Below, piece by piece: positions 9,464-16,973 of a DNA stretch of 64,000 nucleotides. Where the stretch lies: contig JAKATG010000002.1 of NCBI GenBank assembly GCA_021828105.1, forward strand, positions 62,001 through 126,000. Reading direction: 5' to 3'. The notes below the pieces were generated by a model that was not told where the DNA came from, made no database searches, and was given only the letters and a program-made list of their open reading frames with translations. The translations under genes were made by a program, and so were the position numbers. The stretch's first letter is position 1. Each line of letters starts with the position of its first letter. Source of the stretch: Taklimakanibacter sp021828105 (GTDB lineage: Bacteria; Pseudomonadota; Alphaproteobacteria; Rhizobiales; Aestuariivirgaceae).

Positions 9464-10869
9464 GACGGGCGCGCCATGGTGGCGGGATAGCGCGACTGCC
9501 AGGGAGCCGCGGCCTCGATCTCGGCCGCCAGTGAAATAAGCCGCGCCTCGCCGAAAGGCGGACCGACGAACTGGACCCCGATCGGCGTCTCTTCAGTGCT
9601 CCAGCCGAGCGGAAGCGATATCGCCGGCTGGCCGGTGATGTTGAAGGGATAGGTGAAAGGTATGTAAGCGAGATCGTCCTCGGCGACGCGCTCGACGGTT
9701 GCGAGGAAGGTCGCGACCGGCTGCGGCGGCAGCGTGACGGTCGGCGTCAGCAGCACATCCCACTCCAAGGCCGAGGTGATGATCTCGCGGCTTCTGCGGA
9801 ACATCTCCTCCGTCGCGCGGATGAATTCCACCGCCGAGAGCTTGGAGCCGCGTTCATGGCACCATACCGAATAGGCGTCGCTGTAGTGCGACGGATCGAC
9901 GTCATTGGCGGCACCTTCCGACTCCGCCATGATGCGGAACAGCGGGCCCAGCCCGGTCAGATCGACATCCGCTTCCGCGACATGGTGCCCAAGCGAGCGC
10001 AGGAGAGAGGCCGTTTCCTCCACCGCCTTCACGACCTGCGGATCTATCCACTTGTCGCTCTTGAGCAACAAGCCGATGCGCAATCGTTCAGGCTTCTGGT
10101 CGGCCGCGGCGAGAAAACCGCCTGGATGCGGGGGCGCATAGAAGGGATCGCCAGGCTCATACCCTGCCATCACGTCGAGCATCAGGGCGGCGTCGCGCAC
10201 GCTGCGGGCGATCGGGCCATGGGTGATGAGGCCGCCCCGGGGATTGGCATTGGGCGCGTTCGATATGCGCCCGCGCGAGGCCTTGATGCCGACGACGCCG
10301 CAGCAGCTCGAGGGGATCCGGATGGAACCGCCGCCGTCCGATCCTCCCGCGAAAGCGGCGAGGCAGGCGGCCACAGCCGCGGCCGAGCCGCCGCTCGAGC
10401 CGCCAGCGGTGAGATCGAGCCGCCAGGGATTGAGGGTCGCGGGGAACAGCCCGAAGGCGGTGGTCGCCCGGTTGCCGAATTCGGGCGTGTTGGTCTTGCC
10501 CAGCAAAATGCCGCCCGAGGCCTTGAGCCTGCTGGCAACGGCGGCATCGGCGCGGGGTACGTTGTGTTGCCGCGCGCGCGAGCCATAGGTGGTGCGCAAG
10601 CCCGCCGTGTCGGTGAGATCCTTGAGCGCATAGGGTATGCCGGCAAGCGGCAGGTCCTCGCCCTGAGCGAGACGGCGTTCGACATCTTCCGCCATGGCGA
10701 GCGTCATGGCGTCATCGACGGTGACATAGGACCTGATTTTCGGATCGACGGCGCGGATGGCGCGCAGGAATTCGGCAGCCAGCTCCCGCGGCGAGATTTC
10801 GCGGCGTGAGATCATGCGGCGCAGCTCGAGGGCCGAAAGCTCGTTCACTCTGGTTGCCGCTCTTTGCAT
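9460..10869 (-). CDS. Amidase-signature family amidase
   Basis: A 469-residue enzyme of the amidase-signature family, which hydrolyses C-N amide bonds with a Ser-cisSer-Lys triad. Visible elements are the Lys in PYALKDLTDTAG (about residue 83), the cis-Ser in TAGGSSGGSAAAVA (about 158), and the nucleophile Ser in GSDGGGSIRIP (about 182). I prefer ATG at 10867-10869, preceded by AGGGAAG; a TTG at 10888-10890 would overlap the ABC ATPase stop. Being in an operon with a sugar-type ABC transporter suggests it opens an amide in an imported compound. The exact substrate cannot be read from sequence. Confidence 0.92.
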   Translation of the reverse strand: MQRAATRVNELSALELRRMISRREISPRELAAEFLRAIRAVDPKIRSYVTVDDAMTLAMAEDVERRLAQGEDLPLAGIPYALKDLTDTAGLRTTYGSRARQHNVPRADAAVASRLKASGGILLGKTNTPEFGNRATTAFGLFPATLNPWRLDLTAGGSSGGSAAAVAACLAAFAGGSDGGGSIRIPSSCCGVVGIKASRGRISNAPNANPRGGLITHGPIARSVRDAALMLDVMAGYEPGDPFYAPPHPGGFLAAADQKPERLRIGLLLKSDKWIDPQVVKAVEETASLLRSLGHHVAEADVDLTGLGPLFRIMAESEGAANDVDPSHYSDAYSVWCHERGSKLSAVEFIRATEEMFRRSREIITSALEWDVLLTPTVTLPPQPVATFLATVERVAEDDLAYIPFTYPFNITGQPAISLPLGWSTEETPIGVQFVGPPFGEARLISLAAEIEAAAPWQSRYPATMARPS

Positions 10870-10886
10870 CTTCCCTGCCCGTCGCT

Positions 10887-11651
10887 TCAAAGCTTATGAC
10901 GTCCCGCGACCATGTCGGCGACGGTCGCGGCGGTCACGTCGCTCTGATCCACCGTCTTCAGCACACGGCCGTTCTCGAGAACGACGATCTTGTCGCAGAT
11001 GCGGTGCACATGGGCAATGTTGTGATCGATGATGACGACGCCTATGCCGTCCTTGCGGGCATTGTGTATCGCCTCGGACACCTTCTCGGTTTCCTTCACC
11101 GACAGCGCCGATGCCGGTTCGTCGAGCAACAGCAGGCTGCCGCCGAAGAAGCGGGCCCGGGCGATGGCGAGGGCCTGGCGCTCGCCGCCGGAAAGGATGT
11201 CGACGGGTTCATCGGGCGACCTGAGCCGCGTGAGGCCGAGCTCGCGCAGGCGCGATATCGACAATTCGCGCATCTCGTCCTTTTTGAGATAGCGGAACGG
11301 CCGAATGCCGCCTGCCCGTTCGCGGCCGAGAAAGAAATTGCGCCAGATGCTGAGCGCCGGGATCAGCGCCAGATCCTGATACACCGTTTCGATGCCGATG
11401 CGCCGCGCGTCCCGGGGCGATGCGAAGGCCACGTCCTCTCCCTTGAAGCGCATGACGCCGGAACCCGGCCGATGAAAACCGTTCATGACCTTCATCAGCG
11501 TCGATTTGCCGGCGCCATTGTCGCCGACGAGGCCGACGACCTGGCCCGGAAGGACATCGAGCGTCACGCCGGAGATGGCCACGACATTGCCGAAGCTCAG
11601 CGTGACGTCGCTGAGCTCGTAGAGCGGGGCATGCGCGGGGGTCGCCGTCAT
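10887..11651 (-). CDS. Sugar-type ABC transporter ATP-binding protein
   Basis: A 254-residue single-domain ATPase with Walker A GDNGAGKS (about residues 43-50), Q-loop YQDLALIPALS, signature LSGGERQALAIARA, Walker B LLLLDEP, and H-loop IIDHN. Length and sequence fit the single-domain CUT2-type (RbsA/FrcA-like) importers rather than the double-domain RbsA. ATG at 11649-11651 overlaps the permease stop by four bases, so translation is likely coupled. It works with the adjacent permease and binding protein to import an unidentified sugar-like solute. Confidence 0.93.
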   Translation of the reverse strand: MTATPAHAPLYELSDVTLSFGNVVAISGVTLDVLPGQVVGLVGDNGAGKSTLMKVMNGFHRPGSGVMRFKGEDVAFASPRDARRIGIETVYQDLALIPALSIWRNFFLGRERAGGIRPFRYLKKDEMRELSISRLRELGLTRLRSPDEPVDILSGGERQALAIARARFFGGSLLLLDEPASALSVKETEKVSEAIHNARKDGIGVVIIDHNIAHVHRICDKIVVLENGRVLKTVDQSDVTAATVADMVAGRHKL

Positions 11652-12694
11652 GATTTGCGGATCACCCCGAATTTGGCGCCGAGTGCCGCGGTGCGCAGAT
11701 TGATGATGACCGCGAACAAGAGGAGAAAGCCGACGAAGGACTGGAACCATGTCGTCGACACGCCGGAGAGCACGAGCCCGGTATAGGACATGCCGAGGAC
11801 GACGGCGGCGAGAAGCGCTCCGATGATGCTGCCGCGCCCGCCGAGCAATGAGCCGCCGCCGACCACCGCCACCACGATCGCGGTCAAAGCGAGATCGGAT
11901 CCTTGCGTGGGTGTCGCCGATCCGAACGATCCGAACTGGATGATGCCGGTCAACGCGGCGAGGACCGAGCAGAGGATGAAACAGGACACCTTCACGCGGC
12001 CGACGGGCACGCCCATAGCGCGGGCGGCACGCCCATCGCCTCCGCTCGCGAATATCCAGTTGCCGACCGGCGTGGCGCGCAAGACCAGCATCAGCAGCAC
12101 CGCCGTCGCCAGGAGCCACAGGATGGACACCGAAATCCGGCTGCTGCCGATCTCGACGGCGCCGAGCCATCTCATGATGGCGGCATCGCCGAAATAGCTG
12201 ATCGGGTAGCCGCCCGTGAGATTGAGGCTGACCCCCGCCCAGAACAAGGCGGTCGCCAAGGTGATGATGAAGGACGGAATGCCCAGATAGAGCGTCGCCA
12301 GGCCGTTGATGAGGCCGATCACGGCGGCCAGCACCAAAGCGAGGAGCAAAGCCAGATAGACATTGACCTCGCCATTGATCCAAAGGGCCGCCATCACCAG
12401 AGGGCACAGCGAATAGACCGAGGCGACGGAAAGATCATATTCCCCGGCGATGAGCAGCATCGTGACGCCGAGGCCCACCAGGCCGAACTGGACGGCGCTC
12501 GCCAGAATGGAGCCGAGCGAGGCGAGGGTGAGGAATTCGGGCGAGAGCAAAGCGAAGACAGCCGCGATGACCAGGCCTGCGACCAGCACGCCCAGCTCCT
12601 GCAGGGCGAACAGCCGGCGCACGATCCTCTGTCCGGCACCGCCGGCGGGAGCGCTCGCCGGCGGATGAGATGAAGCTTCCAATTCGTTGGACAT
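11648..12694 (-). CDS. Sugar-type ABC transporter permease, RbsC-like
   Basis: A 348-residue inner-membrane permease of the BPD_transp_2 (RbsC/AraH) family with 8-10 hydrophobic segments. Family motifs include LLIAGEYDLSVAS, the GLINGLA segment, RATPVGNWIFASGGDGRAARAMGVPV, and VVGGGSLLGGRGS near the C-terminus. Only one permease gene is present, as expected for homodimeric CUT2 transporters. It starts 14 bases after the binding-protein gene and overlaps the ATPase gene by four bases. Confidence 0.94.
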   Translation of the reverse strand: MSNELEASSHPPASAPAGGAGQRIVRRLFALQELGVLVAGLVIAAVFALLSPEFLTLASLGSILASAVQFGLVGLGVTMLLIAGEYDLSVASVYSLCPLVMAALWINGEVNVYLALLLALVLAAVIGLINGLATLYLGIPSFIITLATALFWAGVSLNLTGGYPISYFGDAAIMRWLGAVEIGSSRISVSILWLLATAVLLMLVLRATPVGNWIFASGGDGRAARAMGVPVGRVKVSCFILCSVLAALTGIIQFGSFGSATPTQGSDLALTAIVVAVVGGGSLLGGRGSIIGALLAAVVLGMSYTGLVLSGVSTTWFQSFVGFLLLFAVIINLRTAALGAKFGVIRKS

Positions 12695-12708
12695 TCGAGG
12701 GCGGTTGA

Positions 12709-13683
12709 TCAGCCGCCGCGACCGGAATCGACGATGGGCTGGAAGGAGTCGGCGTTCTCCTTGGTGACATAGAGCGTGCTGGTGTCGATGTTCGGCGGGG
12801 TCATGCCGTATTTGTGCTTCATGTAGAGGGCGACGACCGCGAGATAACCTTGCGCATAGGCTTGCTGCACGAGGGTGAAGGCGGTGGTGCCGCGCTTGAT
12901 GCAGTCGAGGACCGCGGGCGAGACGTCATAGCCGCCGAGCGTGACCTGGCCATGCATCTTGTTCTTGTCCACCCACTGGCAGGCATAGGTGCCGGTTTCG
13001 GGATTGAGGCTGACAATGGCCGATGTGTTCTTGTGCGAGCGCATGTAGCCGTCGAGAACGGAGATGCCCTGGGCCGGCGTCGAGGCGGTGTTGACGAGCA
13101 CATCGACGGTGGCGCCGAGCTCTTTCTCGAGATAGGCCTTGAGCCCGTCGCAGCGGATGGTCTGAACGATCTGGGCGGGGCCTGGATTCTGGCAGACGAC
13201 ATGCGCGCCCTTCTTCAGATGCGGCTTGAGGCCGGCGCCGACCTTGGCGCCCGACACGCGCTCGTCCTGGCCGATATAAGCGAGCGCCTTGATGCGCGGG
13301 TCGCTCTCCTCGGCAAAATTTTGCGTGTTGACCAGAACCACCGGAATGCCGGCATCGAGTGCATCGAGAAGCGGTTTGCTCAGCGCCTTCGGATCGTTGA
13401 ATTCGACCGCAATGCCATCGGGCTTGGCCGCGACATTCGATTTGAGCAACTGCGCCTGCAGATTGATGTCGCAGCATTTGGGGCCGCTGAAGATGGCCTC
13501 GACACCCAAGTCCTTGCCCGCTTCCTCGACGCCGCGCTTGACCACGGCGAAGAACTGGATTTCCGGACCGCCGATGAAATTGACATAGTATTTCGGCTTG
13601 TCCTGAGCGAGCGCCGCCGAAGCGGTCCCGAGCAGCAAAGCGAGAACGGCGAGGCTTCTTTTGAGTTTATGGGAATGGATCAC
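12709..13683 (-). CDS. Periplasmic sugar-type substrate-binding protein
   Basis: The 324-residue product is the receptor of the importer and first gene of the operon. It starts with a clear Sec signal peptide (KLKRSLAVLALLLGTASAALA, about 21-22 residues after the N-terminal HSH) and then a type I periplasmic-binding fold with QFFAVVKRGVEEAGKDLGV, KPDGIAVEFNDP, ALAYIGQDE and LGGYDVSPAVLDCI. The start is GTG at 13681-13683 with AGGAGG five bases before it; the longer open frame upstream runs through the promoter. An unusual pair of cysteines (GPKCCDI) lies in the mature domain. The ligand is unknown. Confidence 0.92.
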   Translation of the reverse strand: MIHSHKLKRSLAVLALLLGTASAALAQDKPKYYVNFIGGPEIQFFAVVKRGVEEAGKDLGVEAIFSGPKCCDINLQAQLLKSNVAAKPDGIAVEFNDPKALSKPLLDALDAGIPVVLVNTQNFAEESDPRIKALAYIGQDERVSGAKVGAGLKPHLKKGAHVVCQNPGPAQIVQTIRCDGLKAYLEKELGATVDVLVNTASTPAQGISVLDGYMRSHKNTSAIVSLNPETGTYACQWVDKNKMHGQVTLGGYDVSPAVLDCIKRGTTAFTLVQQAYAQGYLAVVALYMKHKYGMTPPNIDTSTLYVTKENADSFQPIVDSGRGG

Positions 13684-13710
13684 AGTTTCCTCCTGGCTTC
13701 TGATAAATTT

Positions 13711-13724
13711 TGGAAGCGCTCCCA
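13711..13724. promoter_or_regulatory. LacI-family operator O1 (downstream of promoter)
   Basis: TGGAAGCGCTCCCA, a near-perfect palindrome with the central CG characteristic of LacI/GalR operators. It lies about 30-45 bases downstream of the predicted transcription start of the ABC operon, 66 bases centre-to-centre from O2. Likely bound by the LacI protein at 8396-9463. Confidence 0.75.
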
Positions 13725-13762
13725 TGCATTTAGACGCATGTTTGTCGTTATAAGGCGACTGA

Positions 13763-13791
13763 TTCATATTGAAGTTTGGAAGCGCTTGCAA
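13763..13791 (-). promoter_or_regulatory. Predicted sigma-70 promoter of the ABC/amidase operon
   Basis: On the minus strand, TTGCAA (13791-13786) is followed after 17 bases by TATGAA (13768-13763). The -35 box overlaps operator O2, so repressor binding there would block RNA polymerase. Confidence 0.55.
13776..13791. promoter_or_regulatory. LacI-family operator O2 (overlaps -35)
   Basis: TTGGAAGCGCTTGCAA, a 16-base palindrome with one mismatched pair and a central CG, matching O1 over the TGGAAGCGCT core. It lies between the divergent operon and the C45 hydrolase gene, so it could control both. Confidence 0.8.
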
Positions 13792-13826
13792 CATCATTCT
13801 CCATCGACCAGTGAGACCTGAGCGAG

Positions 13827-14912
13827 ATGTCCGACGATCCGCAGCCTTTGCCCTTCATTACCGTCTCGGGCGGTCCCTATGAGCGCGGCCGCCAGCATGG
13901 ACGGGCGCTGGGCGACCTCATCGCGCTCTATCCCGCCATCCTGCAGGAGGTTCTGGCCGATGAAGCAGCCTGGCGCGGCCTGCCGCCAGATCTGAAGATG
14001 CCGAGGATCACCGACCTCAGGGCCGGCGCCATGGCCTTTCTGCCGGCCTACCAAAGCCGTTTCCCTCAGCTCGTCGAGGAAATGCGCGGCATCGCCGATG
14101 GCGCGCGCTTGGATTTCGCCGATGTGCTCCTGGCGAATACGCGCGCCGACACGCTTGGTGCGACGTCGGTCGACAGCCTGTGCACCGCCTTTGCGGCCAG
14201 CCGGAATGTCACCCAAAGCCGGCAGGTTCTGTCCGGCCAGACATTGGACCAGCACCCGGCAAATCGCGCTGGTCTTGCCATGCTCCGCATCGAGCCCGAC
14301 CAGGGGCCCGCCATCCTGATGTGCACCTTCGCCGGCCTCGTGGGCTATCCCGGCATCAATTCCGCCAAGGTGAGCACCGTCCAGAACGCGCTCTCGACCG
14401 GCCAGTGGAACGCCAAAGGCATGCCGCATTACCTGATGAAAAGAGCCCTTTTGGAGAAAAGCTCAGTCGATCAGTGCGTGAAGCTGGCTGAGGCGACAGG
14501 CGTTTGCTCATCATCCAACTACATCGTGACCGATGGCGAAGGATCGATCGCCGACATGGAAGTGACGCCCATGGGCGTCGAGATCTTAGGTCGGGGCCGC
14601 GCGTGGCTGGTGCACGCCAATCACTTCTGCAGCGAGCGCTGGTCGGCCTCGGATGCGCTCCGCTCGTCCATGCCGGACTCGCCCGCGCGCCAGCAACGTC
14701 TGGAGCATCTCTTCGCCCCAAACATCGGCCGGCTCACTTTGCCCGACGTGAAACGCGCTTTCGCCGATCATCATGACGACCGGGGCTCCCTCTGCCGCCA
14801 TCAGGAAAATGTCCAGACCATCGCGGCGATCATCCACGAGCCGGAAGCGGGCCTGATCCATGTGGCCGCGGGCAATCCTTGCCAGACGGCGTACCAGGTA
14901 TTTTCGCTGTAG
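13827..14912 (+). CDS. C45-family (acyl-CoA:6-APA acyltransferase-like) hydrolase
   Basis: The 361-residue protein resembles the autoproteolytic C45/AAT family of Ntn-hydrolases, which cleave or transfer acyl groups on amide bonds. Supporting features are the N-terminal GGPYERGRQHG block typical of the family, LLANTRAD, and a candidate N-terminal-nucleophile cysteine at about residue 119 (DSLCTAFAAS), which autocleavage would expose. SNYIVTDGEG and WLVHANHF also fit. There is no signal peptide. It is divergent from the ABC/amidase operon and shares its operator region, so it probably acts on the same imported compound. Its start has only a weak Shine-Dalgarno (GAGCGAG). Confidence 0.82.
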   Translation: MSDDPQPLPFITVSGGPYERGRQHGRALGDLIALYPAILQEVLADEAAWRGLPPDLKMPRITDLRAGAMAFLPAYQSRFPQLVEEMRGIADGARLDFADVLLANTRADTLGATSVDSLCTAFAASRNVTQSRQVLSGQTLDQHPANRAGLAMLRIEPDQGPAILMCTFAGLVGYPGINSAKVSTVQNALSTGQWNAKGMPHYLMKRALLEKSSVDQCVKLAEATGVCSSSNYIVTDGEGSIADMEVTPMGVEILGRGRAWLVHANHFCSERWSASDALRSSMPDSPARQQRLEHLFAPNIGRLTLPDVKRAFADHHDDRGSLCRHQENVQTIAAIIHEPEAGLIHVAAGNPCQTAYQVFSL

Positions 14913-14930
14913 CTCTTTGAGCCGGTGCTT

Positions 14931-15458
14931 TTACCAGACCCGGATCTTCGTTTTCGGGCCGCAGAGCGCCAGGACCTTGCGCATGTCCGCGGCCGAGACG
15001 GCGATGCAGCCGGCGGTCGGGCCCCCCTGGGGATCGGCCAGGTGAAAGAACACGGCACTACCGGCGCCTCTTACGCGCGGCCGGTCGTTATGGCCGAGGA
15101 TGACCACGACATCATAGAGGTGGTCCTTGCGCCATAATTCCTCATGACTCGCCGGGTATGGCAGCTTGACCGGGCGGTTGTAGTTGCGGTCGGCCGGATC
15201 GTCGCACCAGCCGTCATCGGGGGCGATGAAACGAAAAGGCAGCCCGGTGCGTAGCCGGCCTTGTGAGTTCCTTCGCGCCAGGACCCGCCGCAGCGGCCAC
15301 AGCCCTCTGGGTGTCGCTCCGTCGCCTTCGCGCTTCAGCGAGCAGCGGCCGGCGCGGCCGAGCTTGCAGGGCAGTCGCAAATTGCCGGCGATCAGCAGGC
15401 CGTCCTGGGCCGAGGCCGTCAGGGTGCGGACATGAATGAGAGCGAGGGAGCGGTTCAC
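14931..15458 (-). CDS. L,D-transpeptidase (YkuD) family protein
   Basis: YkuD-domain enzymes make or edit 3-3 cross-links, or attach proteins, in peptidoglycan using a catalytic cysteine. The 175-residue protein is essentially a lone catalytic domain: GDGATPRGLWPLRRVL at the front, ILGHND, and the signature FFHLADPQGGPTAGCIAVS with His 139 and Cys 151. No signal peptide is evident, as in many of the short rhizobial homologues. It converges on the C45 gene and is divergent from the OtpR/CenR-like regulator, a suggestive link because that regulator family controls envelope functions. Confidence 0.88.
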   Translation of the reverse strand: MNRSLALIHVRTLTASAQDGLLIAGNLRLPCKLGRAGRCSLKREGDGATPRGLWPLRRVLARRNSQGRLRTGLPFRFIAPDDGWCDDPADRNYNRPVKLPYPASHEELWRKDHLYDVVVILGHNDRPRVRGAGSAVFFHLADPQGGPTAGCIAVSAADMRKVLALCGPKTKIRVW

Positions 15459-15544
15459 GTGCTCAAGGGCTTTTCAAGGCGCGGGCGGCCTTTTAAAACA
15501 TCAAATGGGCAGGCGGGCAATAGACCGGCATGGCAGGTGTAAGC

Positions 15545-16225
15545 ATGGCTATACGCATTCTCATCATCGATGACGATGATGTATTGCGCGAGACCCTCAA
15601 GGAACAATTCGCTCTGCATGAGGAATTCACCGTCGCCGAGGCGGCGAACGCGACGGCGGGTGTCAAGACGCTCAAGAATGACGGTGCCGATGTCGTCCTT
15701 CTCGATGTCAACCTGCCGGACATGGACGGCCGCGAGGCCTGCAAGGCGATGCGGCGCAACGGCCATAAAGGGCCGGTCATCATGCTGACCGGCCAGACGT
15801 CGGATTCCGACATGATCCTCGGCCTCGATGCCGGCGCCAACGACTATGTCACCAAGCCGTTCCGCTTCGGGGTGCTGCTCGCCCGCATCAGGGCGCATCT
15901 GCGCCAGCACGAGCAGAGCGAGGATGCGGTCTTCAGGGTCGGTCCCTATACGTTCAAGCCCTCGGCCAAGCTCCTGGTGCGCGACGACGCCAAGAAGATC
16001 AGGCTCACCGAGAAGGAAACCGCGATCATCAAGTTCCTCTACCGGGCGGGCGAGCAGGTGATCGGCCGCGACACGCTGCTGCATGACGTCTGGGGCTACA
16101 ATGCCGGTGTCACCACCCACACGCTCGAGACCCATATCTACCGGCTGCGCCAGAAGATCGAGCGCGATCCCTCGCATGCCGAGATCCTGGTGACAGAGGC
16201 CGGCGGCTATAAGCTGGTGCCGTGA
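15545..16225 (+). CDS. OmpR-family response regulator, OtpR/CenR-like
   Basis: A 226-residue two-domain regulator: receiver with DDDD at residues 9-12, phospho-acceptor Asp 54 in LLDVNLPDMDG, Thr in MLTGQ and Lys in VTKPFRFG; then a winged-helix DNA-binding domain (LTEKETAIIKFLYR, THTLETHIYRLRQKIE). ATG at 15545 has AGGTG upstream and gives the usual N-terminus MAIRILIIDDDD; another ATG 15 bases earlier is possible. The neighbouring cyclic-nucleotide-binding gene matches, as I recall it, the Brucella otpR locus, and the family (CenR in Caulobacter) controls cell-envelope integrity. No histidine kinase lies nearby. Confidence 0.85.
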   Translation: MAIRILIIDDDDVLRETLKEQFALHEEFTVAEAANATAGVKTLKNDGADVVLLDVNLPDMDGREACKAMRRNGHKGPVIMLTGQTSDSDMILGLDAGANDYVTKPFRFGVLLARIRAHLRQHEQSEDAVFRVGPYTFKPSAKLLVRDDAKKIRLTEKETAIIKFLYRAGEQVIGRDTLLHDVWGYNAGVTTHTLETHIYRLRQKIERDPSHAEILVTEAGGYKLVP

Positions 16226-16352
16226 CGGAGACGGCTTTTCCCTTGATTCGGTTGACGTGGTACGCAGGGGTTCTGGGGTGAGTTTACAGGGTGATTCGCG
16301 AAACGGGCATTTGGCGAGGGAACAGGACCAGCAGGGTGCAGCGTCTACAGGG

Positions 16353-16424
16353 GCGCATGATCCGGAAAAGCTTGTGGCCGGGCTTGACCCGGCCATCTAC
16401 CGGTTTTCCGAGAAGATCATGCGC
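16353..16424. repeat. RIME-like palindromic repeat carrying a nested repeat
   Basis: Outer arms GCGCATGATC (16353-16362) and GATCATGCGC (16415-16424) pair fully. The inner arms CGGAAAA (16363-16369) and TTTTCCG (16404-16410) pair too, leaving a one-sided AGAA bulge at 16411-16414. The loop contains the 27-base repeat also found after parB. This is a rhizobial-type intergenic palindrome. Confidence 0.75.
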
Positions 16425-16481
16425 AAACAAAAGGATAATGCGCGATGGCGACGTAGCGCCGTCGCGCTTTAGGCGCCGACC

Positions 16482-16958
16482 ATGAGCGTCAGGATGAATG
16501 CCGAGAGCTTGAGGCAGATTCCGCTCTTCGCGGAATGCGATCCCGCGCATCTGCAGGTCATGGCTTTCGCCAGCGAAAGGGTTCAGTTCGCCGAAAAGGC
16601 CGACATCTTCCGCGCCGGCGGCACGGGGTCCGCGGCCTATCTCCTGCTGTCGGGTGAAGCGGAGGTGTGGCGGAGCCAGGGCGAAGAGCGCCTCGTGGTG
16701 GCGGTCGCCGGACCCGGCGCTTTCCTGGGCGAGCTCGCGATGATCGCCGGCGTCGCCTATTCGGTGAATGTGACCGCCAAGGGCCCCATTACCGCCACCC
16801 GCATCACCCGCGACACCTTCATGCGCGTGGTCGGCGAATTCCCCGATTTCGGGACGAAGGTGATGAGCGCGCTGTCGCGCAAGCTCACGGGCTCCGTCAC
16901 CGAATTCGACCGTATCCGGCAGATGCTCGAAAACGCGCCCTCCTTCCCGCGCGGCTGA
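16482..16958 (+). CDS. Cyclic-nucleotide-binding-domain protein, degenerate pocket
   Basis: A 158-residue single cNMP-binding domain with no DNA-binding domain. It shows the beta-roll pattern (IPLFAECDPAHLQVMA, AYLLLSGEAEVW, GPGAFLGELAMIAG). In the phosphate-binding cassette the Glu of GEL (84) is present, but the Arg expected nine residues later (CRP Arg82 position) is Tyr 93. Classical cAMP binding is therefore doubtful. It follows the OtpR/CenR-like regulator on the same strand after 256 bases containing a RIME-like repeat, a pairing also known from Brucella. It may be a protein-interaction module or bind another ligand. Confidence 0.85.
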   Translation: MSVRMNAESLRQIPLFAECDPAHLQVMAFASERVQFAEKADIFRAGGTGSAAYLLLSGEAEVWRSQGEERLVVAVAGPGAFLGELAMIAGVAYSVNVTAKGPITATRITRDTFMRVVGEFPDFGTKVMSALSRKLTGSVTEFDRIRQMLENAPSFPRG

Positions 16959-16973
16959 GACGCCTAGACCCGG

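Noticed and set aside
11652..12407. N-terminal extension of the ABC ATPase gene
   Set aside because: It overlaps the permease gene out of frame; the ATPase proper starts at 11651 with the family N-terminus.
15449..15466. GGTTCACGTGCTC as a parS centromere site
   Set aside because: Only the left half of the TGTTTCACGTGAAACA palindrome matches; the right half has four of five mismatches. No full parS was seen in the window.
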